A program made the position numbers and the translations under genes. This document shows, one piece after another, positions 43,087-51,185 of a stretch of DNA of 64,000 nucleotides. Numbering within the stretch: the stretch's first letter is position 1; each line of letters starts with the position of its first letter. The notes beneath the pieces are model-generated. The model made no database searches and had not been told where the DNA came from. It saw only the letters and a list, made by a program, of their open reading frames with translations. Source of the DNA: DATJPD01 sp035506575 (GTDB lineage Bacteria; Pseudomonadota; Alphaproteobacteria; CACIAM-22H2); contig DATJPD010000082.1 of the NCBI GenBank assembly GCA_035506575.1, positions 69,642-133,641 of the forward strand. Reading direction: 5' to 3'.

Positions 43087-44982
43087 TCAGCCGCCAGCCC
43101 GACGTTGGCCGTCCGTCTCGCGCGAGTTTTGCCCAGACGCGATCTTCGCCGCCGCATTCAAGGCGTCGGACGATTCCCCAGGCCCTAAAGTCACGACACC
43201 GGGAAGCCGCGTTACGTCCTGATTTACGAAGTCGATTGGCAGAGCAGCGTCAGGAATGATGTACCAGCCGTTCAGATAGCGCACGACCGTATGGCCGTCG
43301 AACGAGGCACGATCGGTCACAAGCGGCCGCGGCTCCGGCAGCTTATTGCCGAGCGGATTGACGAGGACAGCCGCAATGTCCGCCGTTCTCTCGGCAATGA
43401 CGATACCCGTCGGATCGCTCAGGATCTGCTCGGGGTTGAACAAGCGGGTGGTTGGCAGCGCCACATACAACCCGCTCGTGAACAGGATATCGTAGTGGTC
43501 AAACGACGCCGCCACTTGCGGCGGCCAAAACAACCGGTGATCGAAGGTCGGTGTCGTGCGGGCAAACTGCGGTGACTCGGCCCGCGCCGCAAACGCCGCC
43601 GCAGCGCGGCCTGCGATCTGCGGCGTCAACTGAAGCAGATGATCCGGCGCACCCCCGGCACCGGGCACGACCGGAGACAACGTAAGCTGGGCGCTGCGGG
43701 CGCGGAACTCCGCGACGCGGAACGCCGTCGCCGCAAGTTCATAGAGTTCTGCCTCAGCCGCGATACGTCCGGCCTCGAGCGCCCAGAAAAAGCTTTTGGT
43801 GCGCTTGATGACTCGCGATAAGGCGCCAGCTGCCTCGTCACGCTGTTCTTGCCGGATTAGGATGCGGGCCACCGCGAGCCACAAGTCTTCGCCCGTGGGG
43901 AGCGTCGCCAACCGTGCGACAATCTTGGCCCAGCTGGCGCCATCGAGCGAAAAGGCCGAATCAAGATCCTTCACATCGCGGTGCAGGTACCCGGCGCGAA
44001 GGCCCGCCACCGCGCTTCGGAAAAGACGGTGATAGACCGCATGCGCGGTTCGTCCCGCGAGGATGCGGTCCAAGTCCAGCATATCGGCTGGAGCCCCGGC
44101 TAGCTGCTCGGCCCGCTCTTGAAGGCTCGCGCCATCTCCTGCGGCCGGCCTGAAGTTTTCCGCGTTCCAGAACAAGCGCCGATAGATCACCGCGTTGTCG
44201 TCCAGGCAGTTCGCGGCGACGCGTATCTCGACGGTGAGCCGGTCGCGATCGGGCCCCAGATATGGCGACGCGTGAAGCTGCTGGGAATGGAAAACCAGCA
44301 TGTCGCCGAACTGCAATGGGATTTGCCTCGCTTTGCCGTAGCCCCAGGTGTCCGCATCCGTAGGATCACCGACGTTCCGGCGCATCGGCACGTCCTGACG
44401 ATAGCGCTCGGGAAACAGCACCAGCGAATTCCGTTCTTCTAGTGGATGCAATGGAAACCAAAAATTCAATTGATAGTGATAGTGAAAGACTGTGATGTCG
44501 CGGTGCGCGTCACCCCAGAAGACGCCTTGGAGCGCGCCTTCGGCTTCATTCGGATCGCCGGTGGCCGGCTCGTCGGGGGCGAACAAGTCCGAACGCGCCT
44601 GCGCCTGGTACACGTGGCGCGGCGCGACCATGCGGCTGAACCCGCAATCGATGAGAATCGGCTCGGGCAGCCCCAGCTGCCGGACTAGATCGACAAACAG
44701 GCAGCTCAAGAACCGGCTGTTGCGAAGATGGATCAGAGCCCGGTGAATGGCCGCGAACGCTTCCAGGTTCGGGAGCCGTCCGGTCCGGAATATCGCGTCC
44801 ACCTCCTTCAACCGCGTGGTGCCATAACGCTGCGCGGTCAGCGCGCAAATGGTCGTGCGGATCTGTTGGATTTCCGGGACGTCGCGCAGGACAACGATCG
44901 CGTCTTGTTTGGAGAGAAGGTCGAAGACCGTCGCCCCGTCCGGATTGGGCTGACGCGCATTCAGTTCGATGATGTGGACCAT
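43087..44982 (-). CDS. Large protein with N-terminal Fe(II)/2-oxoglutarate oxygenase-like domain and TPR-like middle
   Basis: The 631-aa protein has an oxygenase-like jelly roll in residues about 100-260: GDAHRDITVFHYHY supplies H160 and D162, and LQFGDMLVFHSQQLHAS supplies H237. Arg-rich VEIRVA follows. Residues about 340-440 are helical with a TPR-like pair. The C-terminal approximately 180 residues are beta-rich (FDHYDILFTSGLYVALP; IVIAERTADIAAVLVNP) and unrecognised. It converges on the acyl-AMP ligase-ACP-WcbI genes with 14 nt between stops, suggesting a shared pathway. Confidence 0.65.
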   Translation of the reverse strand: MVHIIELNARQPNPDGATVFDLLSKQDAIVVLRDVPEIQQIRTTICALTAQRYGTTRLKEVDAIFRTGRLPNLEAFAAIHRALIHLRNSRFLSCLFVDLVRQLGLPEPILIDCGFSRMVAPRHVYQAQARSDLFAPDEPATGDPNEAEGALQGVFWGDAHRDITVFHYHYQLNFWFPLHPLEERNSLVLFPERYRQDVPMRRNVGDPTDADTWGYGKARQIPLQFGDMLVFHSQQLHASPYLGPDRDRLTVEIRVAANCLDDNAVIYRRLFWNAENFRPAAGDGASLQERAEQLAGAPADMLDLDRILAGRTAHAVYHRLFRSAVAGLRAGYLHRDVKDLDSAFSLDGASWAKIVARLATLPTGEDLWLAVARILIRQEQRDEAAGALSRVIKRTKSFFWALEAGRIAAEAELYELAATAFRVAEFRARSAQLTLSPVVPGAGGAPDHLLQLTPQIAGRAAAAFAARAESPQFARTTPTFDHRLFWPPQVAASFDHYDILFTSGLYVALPTTRLFNPEQILSDPTGIVIAERTADIAAVLVNPLGNKLPEPRPLVTDRASFDGHTVVRYLNGWYIIPDAALPIDFVNQDVTRLPGVVTLGPGESSDALNAAAKIASGQNSRETDGQRRAGG

Positions 44983-45068
44983 GGTCCCCCGCTGCCCAGC
45001 CTGTCGGCCGGGAGGTCATCGGCAGTCCCCCTGTTATCACCATTTTGGCCAAGTGTTCCTATTCCCTG

Positions 45069-45099
45069 TGGTTAACGGGACCGCCGAAGCCGTTAACCA
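45069..45099. promoter_or_regulatory. 10-bp inverted repeat between divergent oxygenase and SNase-like genes
   Basis: TGGTTAACGG (45069-45078) and CCGTTAACCA (45090-45099) are perfect arms separated by 11 nt, putting the GTTAAC centres 21 bp apart (two helical turns). The position in a divergent intergenic region suggests an operator; no T-run follows, so a terminator is unlikely. Confidence 0.5.
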
Positions 45100-45132
45100 A
45101 TTGCAAAGCGGGGGCGCCGTAGACTCATCGCC

Positions 45133-45942
45133 ATGGTGGCGAAGTCTGTCCTCGCAGACCTCAAGAAGTCGTCGAAAGTTCCGTCGAAACCCGCTGAAAA
45201 GGCTACGGAAAAGACGGCCGGCAAGCCTGCGCCCACAGCCGCCCCAAAGCCCGGCGACAAGGACCCCAAGAGCGTTAAAGCGGCGGCCGCTCTGCCCGAC
45301 GCAGCCCTCCTCGATGACCAGGCAAGTGAGGGCGAAGCGCCGCCGCCGCCCGGCCGCCTCGCGGCGTGGCTGGCGCTTCTGCCGGCTGGCCGCAAACGGT
45401 GGCTGGTCCTGGGTGCAGGTGCCGGCGGCCTGATCGGCATGATCGCCGCCGCCGCGTTCGCCGCCTCGCATTTGCGCAATCCGCCGCCCCCGCCCGCACC
45501 CACCGCGTTCTCCGGGCGCGCCGTGGCGGTCGACGGCGCGACCGTGACCGTCGCCGGACACACCGTGCATCTCGAAGCCATCGAGGCTCCGCCCGCCTCG
45601 CTGATCTGCCGCGACGGCGCGTGGAAATATAACTGCGGCGAGCAGGCACGGCGGGCGCTCGACGCCGCGATCGGCAACGCGCCGGTCGACTGCGAACATC
45701 TTGTGTTCGCGGCCGATGGCCATGTCACGGCGCTGTGCCGGAACGATACCGGCCTCGATCTTGCCGCAATTCAGGTGGAAAGTGGCTGGGCGGTCAACGA
45801 CATGCGAACGTCCAGTCGCTACATCGCCGAAGAATCGCGCGCCGAGAGCTCCGGCAACGGTCTGTGGCGCAACGATTTCGCGCACCCCGAGCTCTGGCAC
45901 GACGAGACGGCTCAAAGGCCGGCCGTGTCGAAGTCCCGTTAA
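45133..45942 (+). CDS. Membrane-anchored staphylococcal-nuclease-like protein, probably inactive
   Basis: The 269-aa protein has a Lys/Ala/Pro-rich cytoplasmic N terminus (1-85), one membrane segment (about 90-112), a Pro-rich linker and an SNase-like domain. In nucleases the core reads RL.G(I)DAPE; here it is HLEAIEAPP, so the active-site Arg35 and Glu43 equivalents are replaced. The remaining pattern (CGEQARRALDAAIG, LAAIQVESGWAVND, GLWRNDFAHPELW) keeps the fold. A binding role in the envelope is more likely than catalysis. Confidence 0.7.
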   Translation: MVAKSVLADLKKSSKVPSKPAEKATEKTAGKPAPTAAPKPGDKDPKSVKAAAALPDAALLDDQASEGEAPPPPGRLAAWLALLPAGRKRWLVLGAGAGGLIGMIAAAAFAASHLRNPPPPPAPTAFSGRAVAVDGATVTVAGHTVHLEAIEAPPASLICRDGAWKYNCGEQARRALDAAIGNAPVDCEHLVFAADGHVTALCRNDTGLDLAAIQVESGWAVNDMRTSSRYIAEESRAESSGNGLWRNDFAHPELWHDETAQRPAVSKSR

Positions 45943-45978
45943 CGATCTGCTAATTAACCATCCTTCATATTTACGCCC

Positions 45979-46194
45979 ATGAACGCCATGCCGCCCAAGG
46001 CCATGCAGCCGCACCACGAGTCACCCACTCTCGCTCCGCTCTCGGCCGAGGACGCGTCGCTCGGTCGCCTGCGCTGGATCGTCGCCCTCGCCCTCACCGG
46101 GCTCATCATCGTGGGCGCCGCGTTCCAGCTCGGTCTCGCCAAGCTGCGATCGACCGACCAGCCCCTGCCCGCCGCCTCGGCCCAGAGCCGCTAG
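45979..46194 (+). CDS. Small single-span membrane protein
   Basis: The 71-aa reading has an N-terminal Pro-rich segment, one hydrophobic helix (RWIVALALTGLIIVGAAFQLGLA) and a short polar tail. It follows the SNase-like gene by 36 nt on the same strand. The upstream sequence is AT-rich and the codon use fits the genome, but I recognise no family. It could be an unannotated small protein; support is moderate only. Confidence 0.45.
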   Translation: MNAMPPKAMQPHHESPTLAPLSAEDASLGRLRWIVALALTGLIIVGAAFQLGLAKLRSTDQPLPAASAQSR

Positions 46195-46197
46195 ACG

Positions 46198-46302
46198 TCA
46201 GGGCCGCTTCGGGATTTCGAGCCCGCGCTGCACCGCGGGTCGCGCGAGGCCGCGCTCGAGCCAGACCGACACGTGCGTCAGCGTATCGAGCGCGACGAGC
46301 TC
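46198..46302 (-). pseudogene. C-terminal remnant of a glutathione S-transferase
   Basis: Directly after the TAG of the ArsC-family gene, the same frame reads ELVALDTLTHVSVWLERGL, then ARPAVQRGLEIPKRP and a TGA. The WLERxxARPAVQRG tail is the standard C terminus of bacterial glutathione S-transferases. Only 34 codons remain, with no start of their own, so it is the scar of a deleted gene. Confidence 0.75.
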
Positions 46303-46656
46303 CTAACGAGTACCGATCGCCTGTGCGTAAACCTCGGGCCTGAAGCCTACGGTCAGCTTGCCGCCGATCTCGAGCACCGGACGCTTGATCATCGAGGGTT
46401 GCGCCAGCATGAGCGCGATCGCCTTGGCCTCGTCGAGGCCGGCCTTGCTCGGGTCGGGCAGCTTCTTGAACGTGGTGCCCTGGCGGTTGAGCAGCGTCTC
46501 CCAGCCGGCCTTCTTTGCCCAACCTTCGAGCACCGACCGCTCGATGCCCGCGATCTTGTAGTCGTGGAACTCGTACGCGATCTTGCGTGCGTCGAGCCAC
46601 GACCGCGCCTTCTTCATCGTGTCGCAGTTCTTGATGCCGTAGATCGTGATCGCCAC
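46303..46656 (-). CDS. ArsC/Spx-family thioredoxin-fold protein (YffB-like)
   Basis: The 117-aa protein has ITIYGIKNCDTMKKARSWL, with the single N-terminal Cys of YffB-type proteins, then FHDYKIAGIERSVLEGW, LPDPSKAGLDEAKAIALML and KRPVLEIGG. The YffB subgroup is glutathione-dependent reductase-like; true arsenate reduction is not implied. Start is GTG at 46656, since VAITIYGIKNC begins there and GGGAG precedes it. It overlaps nothing but is followed in frame by a GST remnant. Confidence 0.85.
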   Translation of the reverse strand: MAITIYGIKNCDTMKKARSWLDARKIAYEFHDYKIAGIERSVLEGWAKKAGWETLLNRQGTTFKKLPDPSKAGLDEAKAIALMLAQPSMIKRPVLEIGGKLTVGFRPEVYAQAIGTR

Positions 46657-46678
46657 TGCCCCGCTCCCGTCTGTAGCC

Positions 46679-47143
46679 CTATGCGACGTCGAGCTCGACC
46701 ACGTTCGCCGTGACCGAACCGCTCGCGATCTCGAGCTCCGCAACGGCGATCGGCAGCCTGAACCGGCGCGGACCGGCGCTTCCCGGATTGACGTAGAGCA
46801 CTCCATGGCGCGTCTGGACCGCGGGCTTGTGCGAGTGACCGGACACCACGACCTGGAACCCCGATGCCACGGGATCGAGATCAAGCTCGGCCAGGTCATG
46901 AATGACGTAGATGGAGATGCCGCCGACCTGGAGAACCTGCGAGTCCGCAATCGCATTTGCCCAAGCGCCGTCGTCGTTGTTGCCGCGCACCGCCGTCACC
47001 GGCGCCAGCGCGTTCAGCTCTCTGAGGATGGTGTCGTCTCCAATATCGCCGGCATGAACGATGACATCGCTCCCGCGCAGGAATGCCACGGCCTCGGGCC
47101 GCAACAGACTGTGCGTATCGGAGATGAGTCCGACGCGCGCCAT
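46679..47143 (-). CDS. YfcE/MJ0936-type metallophosphoesterase
   Basis: The 154-aa protein carries the phosphoesterase blocks GLISDTHSLL, VIVHAGDIGD, VRGNNDD, VSGHSHKPAV and YVNPGSAG, all dimetal ligands. Members hydrolyse phosphodiesters in vitro; the natural substrate is usually unknown. The ATG at 47143 (MARVGLISDTH) gives the family's length; longer upstream openings overlap the DUF2277 gene. Confidence 0.9.
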   Translation of the reverse strand: MARVGLISDTHSLLRPEAVAFLRGSDVIVHAGDIGDDTILRELNALAPVTAVRGNNDDGAWANAIADSQVLQVGGISIYVIHDLAELDLDPVASGFQVVVSGHSHKPAVQTRHGVLYVNPGSAGPRRFRLPIAVAELEIASGSVTANVVELDVA

Positions 47144-47186
47144 GACGTGCAGCTTCTCACACCCTCGCCGGCAACGGACCGTCTGC

Positions 47187-47468
47187 TCACGCCGAGGCCG
47201 GCCGACCAAACCGCTCGGCCGCGCGCTGGCGGGCCTTTTTCGCCTCCTCCTCGCGATTACGCGGCAAGGCGCTCGTCTCCAGCCGGTCGATGAGGCGGCG
47301 GGCGACTTTGAACACCTCCTCGACCGCATCGCCAAAGGCGGCTTCGTTGGCCTTCGAGGGCGCGGTGAAGCCGCTCAGCTTGCGCACGAACTGGAGTGAC
47401 GCGGCGCGCACCTCCTCGTCGGTCGCCGGCGGCTCGAAATTGAACAGCGTCTTGATGCTGCGGCACAT
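47187..47468 (-). CDS. DUF2277 family protein
   Basis: The 93-aa protein begins MCRSIKTLFNFEPPATDEEV and continues AASLQFVRKLSGFTAPSKANE, the diagnostic pattern of DUF2277, a small conserved bacterial family of unknown function. GGAGGAGCAGG precedes the ATG at 47468. It is followed on the same strand by the metallophosphoesterase (43-nt gap), and the two may be co-transcribed. Confidence 0.88.
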   Translation of the reverse strand: MCRSIKTLFNFEPPATDEEVRAASLQFVRKLSGFTAPSKANEAAFGDAVEEVFKVARRLIDRLETSALPRNREEEAKKARQRAAERFGRPASA

Positions 47469-47593
47469 GGTCCTGCTCCTCCGCAATGGTCCAGCTCGGC
47501 CACCCCACCTCGTCGCCGGGCAGGAACAGTGAGAATCGGATCGCGGTCTCCATCTGGCTCACTCCCGGAGCCTACGACGAAATGGTCTACGCT

Positions 47594-49255
47594 TCATCCC
47601 CCTGCACCCTGCGAACCGCCCGGGTGAAGACCCGGCGCCTCCTGGCCCGTGCGCGCCACATATTCGGTGTAGCCGCCGCCGAACTGATGAACGCCGTCGG
47701 GAGTCAGTTCCAGCACCCGGTTCGAGAGCGCGGCCAGGAAGCGGCGGTCATGCGACACGAACAGCATGGTGCCCTCGAAGTCCGCCAATGCGGCGACCAG
47801 CATTTCCTTCGTCGCCATATCCAGATGGTTCGTCGGTTCGTCGAGGACCAAAAAGTTCGGCGGGTCGAACAGCATCTTGGCCATGACCAGGCGCGCCTTC
47901 TCGCCGCCCGACAGCACGCGGCAGGTCTTCTCGACATCGTCGCCCGAGAAGCCGAAGCAGCCGGCCAGCGTACGCAAGGCACCTTGCCCGGCGCGCGGGA
48001 AGGACTTGTCCAGCGAGTCGAACACCGTGTCGTCGCCGTCCAGGAGGTCCATCGAGTGCTGGGCGAAATAGCCCATCCGCACGCTGCCGCCGAGGGTCAC
48101 CGTGCCCTCGTCGGGCGCGGTCTCACCTGCCGCCAGCTTCAGCAACGTGGATTTCCCCGCACCGTTGGCACCCAGGACGCACCAGCGTTCCTTCCGGCGC
48201 ACCTGGAAATCGAGCCCGGCGTAGATCGTCTGGCTGCCATAGCGCTTGTGAACGTTGCGGAAGCTCGCCACGTCATCTCCCGAGCGCGGCGGCGGGCGGA
48301 ATTCAAATCGCACGGTCTGACGACGCCGGGGCGGCTCCACCCGTTCGATCTTGTCCAGCTTCTTCACCCGGCTCTGCACCTGTGCCGCGTGAGAGGCACG
48401 CGCCTTGAAGCGCTCGATGAACTTGATCTCCTTGGCGAGCATCGCCTGCTGGCGCTCGAATTGCGCCTGGCGCTGCTTCTCGTACAGCGCACGCTGCTGG
48501 TCGTAGAAATCGTAATCGCCCGAATAGCTCGTGAGCGCCCCGCCGTCGATCTCCACGACCCTGCCGACGATGCGGTTCATGAACTCGCGATCGTGCGAGG
48601 TCATCAGCAACGCCCCGTCATAGCTCTTGAGGAAGGCTTCCAGCCAGATCAGGCTCTCGAGGTCCAGATGGTTGCTCGGTTCGTCCAGCAACATCCCGTC
48701 GGGCCGCATCAGCAGGATGCGGGCGAGCGCCACACGCATCTTCCAGCCGCCGGACAGCAGGCCCACGTCGGCGTCCATTCGCTCCTGGCCGAAGCTCAGG
48801 CCCGCGAGCACTTCCCGCGCGCGGGCCTCCAGCGCATAGCCATCCAGCTCCTGGAAGCGCGCCTGCACTTCGCCGTAGCGCTCGACGATGGCGTCCATGT
48901 CGCCGGCCCATTCCGAATCAACCAGGTCCGGATCGACCATCGCCGCCTCGAGCTTGGCCATTTCGGCGGCCAGCGCGCTCACCGGCCCCACGCCATCCAT
49001 CACCGCCGCGACCGCACTCCGGCCCCGCATGTCGCCGACATCCTGGCTGAAATAGCCGATCGTCATGCCGGTCTCGACCACCACCTGGCCGTCGTCTGGC
49101 CGTTCCTCGCCGGCGATCATCCGGAACAGCGTCGTCTTGCCGGCGCCGTTCGGCCCGACAAGCCCCACCTTCTCTCCCTTCTGGATGCTCATCGACGCGT
49201 CGATGAACAGGATCTGATGGCCGTTCTGCTTGCTGATGTTGTCGAGACGAATCAT
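47594..49255 (-). CDS. ABC-F family ATPase
   Basis: The 553-aa soluble protein has two ATPase domains: Walker A GPNGAGKTT with LLSGGWKMRVALARILL, then Walker A GANGAGKST with LSGGEKARLVMAKML and FLVLDEPTNHLDMAT. The inter-domain linker (about 240-310, KQRQAQFERQQAMLAKEI) is the ABC-F P-site tRNA-interaction motif region. Members act on ribosomes (translation factor or resistance). The ATG at 49255 is the natural start; the open frame continues upstream to 49432 through the guaA-like repeat. Confidence 0.92.
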   Translation of the reverse strand: MIRLDNISKQNGHQILFIDASMSIQKGEKVGLVGPNGAGKTTLFRMIAGEERPDDGQVVVETGMTIGYFSQDVGDMRGRSAVAAVMDGVGPVSALAAEMAKLEAAMVDPDLVDSEWAGDMDAIVERYGEVQARFQELDGYALEARAREVLAGLSFGQERMDADVGLLSGGWKMRVALARILLMRPDGMLLDEPSNHLDLESLIWLEAFLKSYDGALLMTSHDREFMNRIVGRVVEIDGGALTSYSGDYDFYDQQRALYEKQRQAQFERQQAMLAKEIKFIERFKARASHAAQVQSRVKKLDKIERVEPPRRRQTVRFEFRPPPRSGDDVASFRNVHKRYGSQTIYAGLDFQVRRKERWCVLGANGAGKSTLLKLAAGETAPDEGTVTLGGSVRMGYFAQHSMDLLDGDDTVFDSLDKSFPRAGQGALRTLAGCFGFSGDDVEKTCRVLSGGEKARLVMAKMLFDPPNFLVLDEPTNHLDMATKEMLVAALADFEGTMLFVSHDRRFLAALSNRVLELTPDGVHQFGGGYTEYVARTGQEAPGLHPGGSQGAGG

Positions 49256-49395
49256 GAGGTCGTGCTGGCTGGAAGAGGCGGAGGCGATTCTAACCCGGGC
49301 CAAGGCGCCGGAACGCGCGCTATACCACGCCACGGGATGCGATCGAACCGGCAAATTCAGATCGGGAGAATGTCCGTATTTGCGGCCCTGCTCCG

Positions 49396-49410
49396 CTGAT
49401 TCCCACTCGA
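49396..49410 (-). repeat. Candidate attachment-site copy (guaA 3'-end-like)
   Basis: TCCCACTCGA (49401-49410) is identical to bases inside the guaA 3' end at 63803-63812, and 13 of 15 bases match over 49396-49410. It lies in the same orientation, at the junction between core-like and accessory sequence. Read on the minus strand it encodes VEWES-like residues, echoing the IEWE end of GuaA. Confidence 0.45.
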
Positions 49411-49428
49411 CTGATGAGCATCTCCATC

Positions 49429-50016
49429 TCACCGAGGGTCGGAGCGGCTTAATGCGCGTTCAATTCTCCTGTCAGGTACGAGCCACGCTAGGGCCACCAG
49501 GACATAAAGCCCGAATGCAATCCAAGGCAGATAGAACGCCAATCCGATGCCGAGCAAATAAACCAGCGGAGACAGCGCGCCTTTGAGATCCGGGCCTAAT
49601 TCAGATCGAAGCGGCGACCCGGGCGGCTCGATCGCCAAGATTCTGCCCTGCAATATTTTGTAGGCCAGAGCCCCCATCAGGAGCACCGAGCCATACAGCG
49701 CCGTGGGCAAGGGTGCGAAGTTGTTTCCTCCCATCCAGTCGGTAACGAACGGGATGAGCGACAACCAGAACAGCAAATGCAAGTTCGCCCACATGATCGA
49801 CGCATTGATGAGGTTACAGGCCGCGAACAGATGATGGTGGTTGTTCCAGTAAATACCGACATAGGTGAAGCTGAGGACATAACTGACAAGCACCGGCCAA
49901 TCCTTGGACAGCGCTCGAAGATCCGCGCCGCTCGGAGTTTTCAACTCCAGCACCGTGATGGTGATGATGATGGCGATCACGCCGTCGCTGAATGCGAGGA
50001 TGCGATCCTTATCCAT
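49429..50016 (-). CDS. TMEM175/DUF1211-family membrane protein
   Basis: The 195-aa protein has six hydrophobic segments and the filter motif ILAFSDGVIAIIITI (FSDG at 9-12), typical of bacterial TMEM175-like potassium channels. WNNHHHLF in the third segment is also family-typical. The ATG at 50016 is used; upstream in-frame sequence overlaps a gene remnant. The gene marks the left end of the lower-GC accessory region. Confidence 0.88.
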   Translation of the reverse strand: MDKDRILAFSDGVIAIIITITVLELKTPSGADLRALSKDWPVLVSYVLSFTYVGIYWNNHHHLFAACNLINASIMWANLHLLFWLSLIPFVTDWMGGNNFAPLPTALYGSVLLMGALAYKILQGRILAIEPPGSPLRSELGPDLKGALSPLVYLLGIGLAFYLPWIAFGLYVLVALAWLVPDRRIERALSRSDPR

Positions 50017-50197
50017 GACCGAGCGCTTGATTGATGGACCGGTCGCGCGAATGCGTAAAGCCCCATGGTATCGCCGTCTTGGCGGCGGTGACAGTCGCTT
50101 CGGACGCAAACAATTCGCTGAAAACCGTCGAGAGCCAGAAAGACGTAATGGTGAGGAGCGCGACCGCGCCAGCGACCGGATGAATGATTTTGAGCAT
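50009..50197 (-). pseudogene. Truncated membrane protein
   Basis: The 62-codon reading MLKIIHPVAGAVALLTITSFW, continuing STVFSELFASEATVTAAKTAIPWG, looks like the first approximately 45 residues of a small four-helix membrane protein. It then runs into unrelated sequence (THSRDRSINQALGHG) and overlaps the start of the DUF1211 gene. I judge it 3'-truncated; the family has no name I can give with confidence. Confidence 0.5.
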
Positions 50198-50230
50198 GGA
50201 TTGACTGCCGCTCCTGCAAACTTGCTTGCA

Positions 50231-50599
50231 TTATGCGACGCAGATGCCCGGCACCGCGACCTTCTGGAAAAGGTGCGGGACAGCAACGGCCGAGGACGGA
50301 TAGGCCGACAGTGTTGCCCTGAACTCCGGATGCGTGAACGCAGCGCGGAAATGGGCTGTCGTCTCCCAGACCGCGTAGTTCAGATAGGTTGGACTTTCAC
50401 CGATCGCGCGGTGAAGCTGGGTCGAGATGAAGCCCGGCTGCCGTTTCATGAAGTCCGCATCGTCCTGCCAAGCTTTGAGAAAAGTCCGCTCGTCGGCCTT
50501 ATCGAGTGTAAAGACGTTGACGAGCACGACCGGGGAGGCATCGACGGCGAGTTGACGTTCGATCGGAAAGGTTGGGTCCAGCGGGCGCAGCAGCGGCAT
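50231..50599 (-). CDS. Antibiotic-biosynthesis-monooxygenase (ABM) domain protein
   Basis: The 122-aa protein has the ferredoxin-like ABM pattern (VVLVNVFTLDKADERTFLKAW, QPGFISTQLHRAI, YLNYAVWETTAHFRAAFTHPEF). Such small proteins are cofactor-free or heme-degrading oxygenases or quinol oxidases. It is divergent from a MarR regulator across 97 bases that contain a 26-bp palindrome, so MarR control is expected. Confidence 0.85.
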   Translation of the reverse strand: MPLLRPLDPTFPIERQLAVDASPVVLVNVFTLDKADERTFLKAWQDDADFMKRQPGFISTQLHRAIGESPTYLNYAVWETTAHFRAAFTHPEFRATLSAYPSSAVAVPHLFQKVAVPGICVA

Positions 50600-50655
50600 G
50601 ACAGGCTCCGTTCAGTATGGTCGAATGATGTCATCTTGGCATGGTAGATACATAT

Positions 50656-50681
50656 TATATTGACATCATCATGTCAATATA
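50656..50681. promoter_or_regulatory. 26-bp palindrome, candidate MarR operator
   Basis: Perfect 11-bp arms TATATTGACAT (50656-50666) and ATGTCAATATA (50671-50681) surround CATC. It lies between the divergent ABM and MarR genes. A direct repeat ACATATGgtgACATATG follows just before the MarR start. Confidence 0.75.
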
Positions 50682-50696
50682 GACATATGGTGACAT

Positions 50697-51185
50697 ATGA
50701 AGGATGCTAAGCGAACCCCCGCTGGGACCGCCTTGACCGATCTCATTCTCGAGCTGTTCAGCCTCAACAACCGCATGCTGGCCGCTGGGGACAGACTGGT
50801 CGCCGGCCTTGGCCTGACGAGCGCCCGCTGGCAGGTCCTTGGCACCATCGTCGAAGCTGATCGGCCGCAGCCCGTTGCGTGGATTGCGCGCGACATGGGA
50901 GCGAACCGCCAGAATGTTCAGCGCATCGTCAACGACCTGGAAAAAGATGGACACGTCGCTTTCGAGCCCAACCCGCACCACCGACGGGCGCAACTCGTCG
51001 TTCTGACCGGCAAGGGAAGGCGGACGTTTGAGGCTGCCATGCGTCTGCAGGCGCCTTGGGTTAACGAACTTTCAGAAGGGCTATTGATTAAGGATCTGGA
51101 GACAGTCCACCGTGTCCTAACGGCATTGCGGAAGAAGTTGGGGCACCGTCAAAATAGCGACCAGATTCTACCCATAACTGGATGA
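50697..51185 (+). CDS. MarR-family transcriptional regulator
   Basis: The 162-aa protein has the MarR winged helix: LTSARWQVLGTIVEADRPQP, IARDMGANRQNVQRIVNDLEKDGHV and the wing NPHHRRAQLVVLTGKG. It is divergent from the ABM-domain gene and likely represses both from the palindrome between them. The ligand is unknown. Confidence 0.9.
   Translation: MKDAKRTPAGTALTDLILELFSLNNRMLAAGDRLVAGLGLTSARWQVLGTIVEADRPQPVAWIARDMGANRQNVQRIVNDLEKDGHVAFEPNPHHRRAQLVVLTGKGRRTFEAAMRLQAPWVNELSEGLLIKDLETVHRVLTALRKKLGHRQNSDQILPITG

Noticed and set aside
45939..45957. TTAA...TTAA pair resembling a CtrA box
   Set aside because: The spacing is 11 rather than the 7 bases CtrA sites need.
47486..49399. 637-codon open frame antisense to the ABC-F gene
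   Set aside because: No motif, and the ABC-F Walker and signature motifs are on the other strand.
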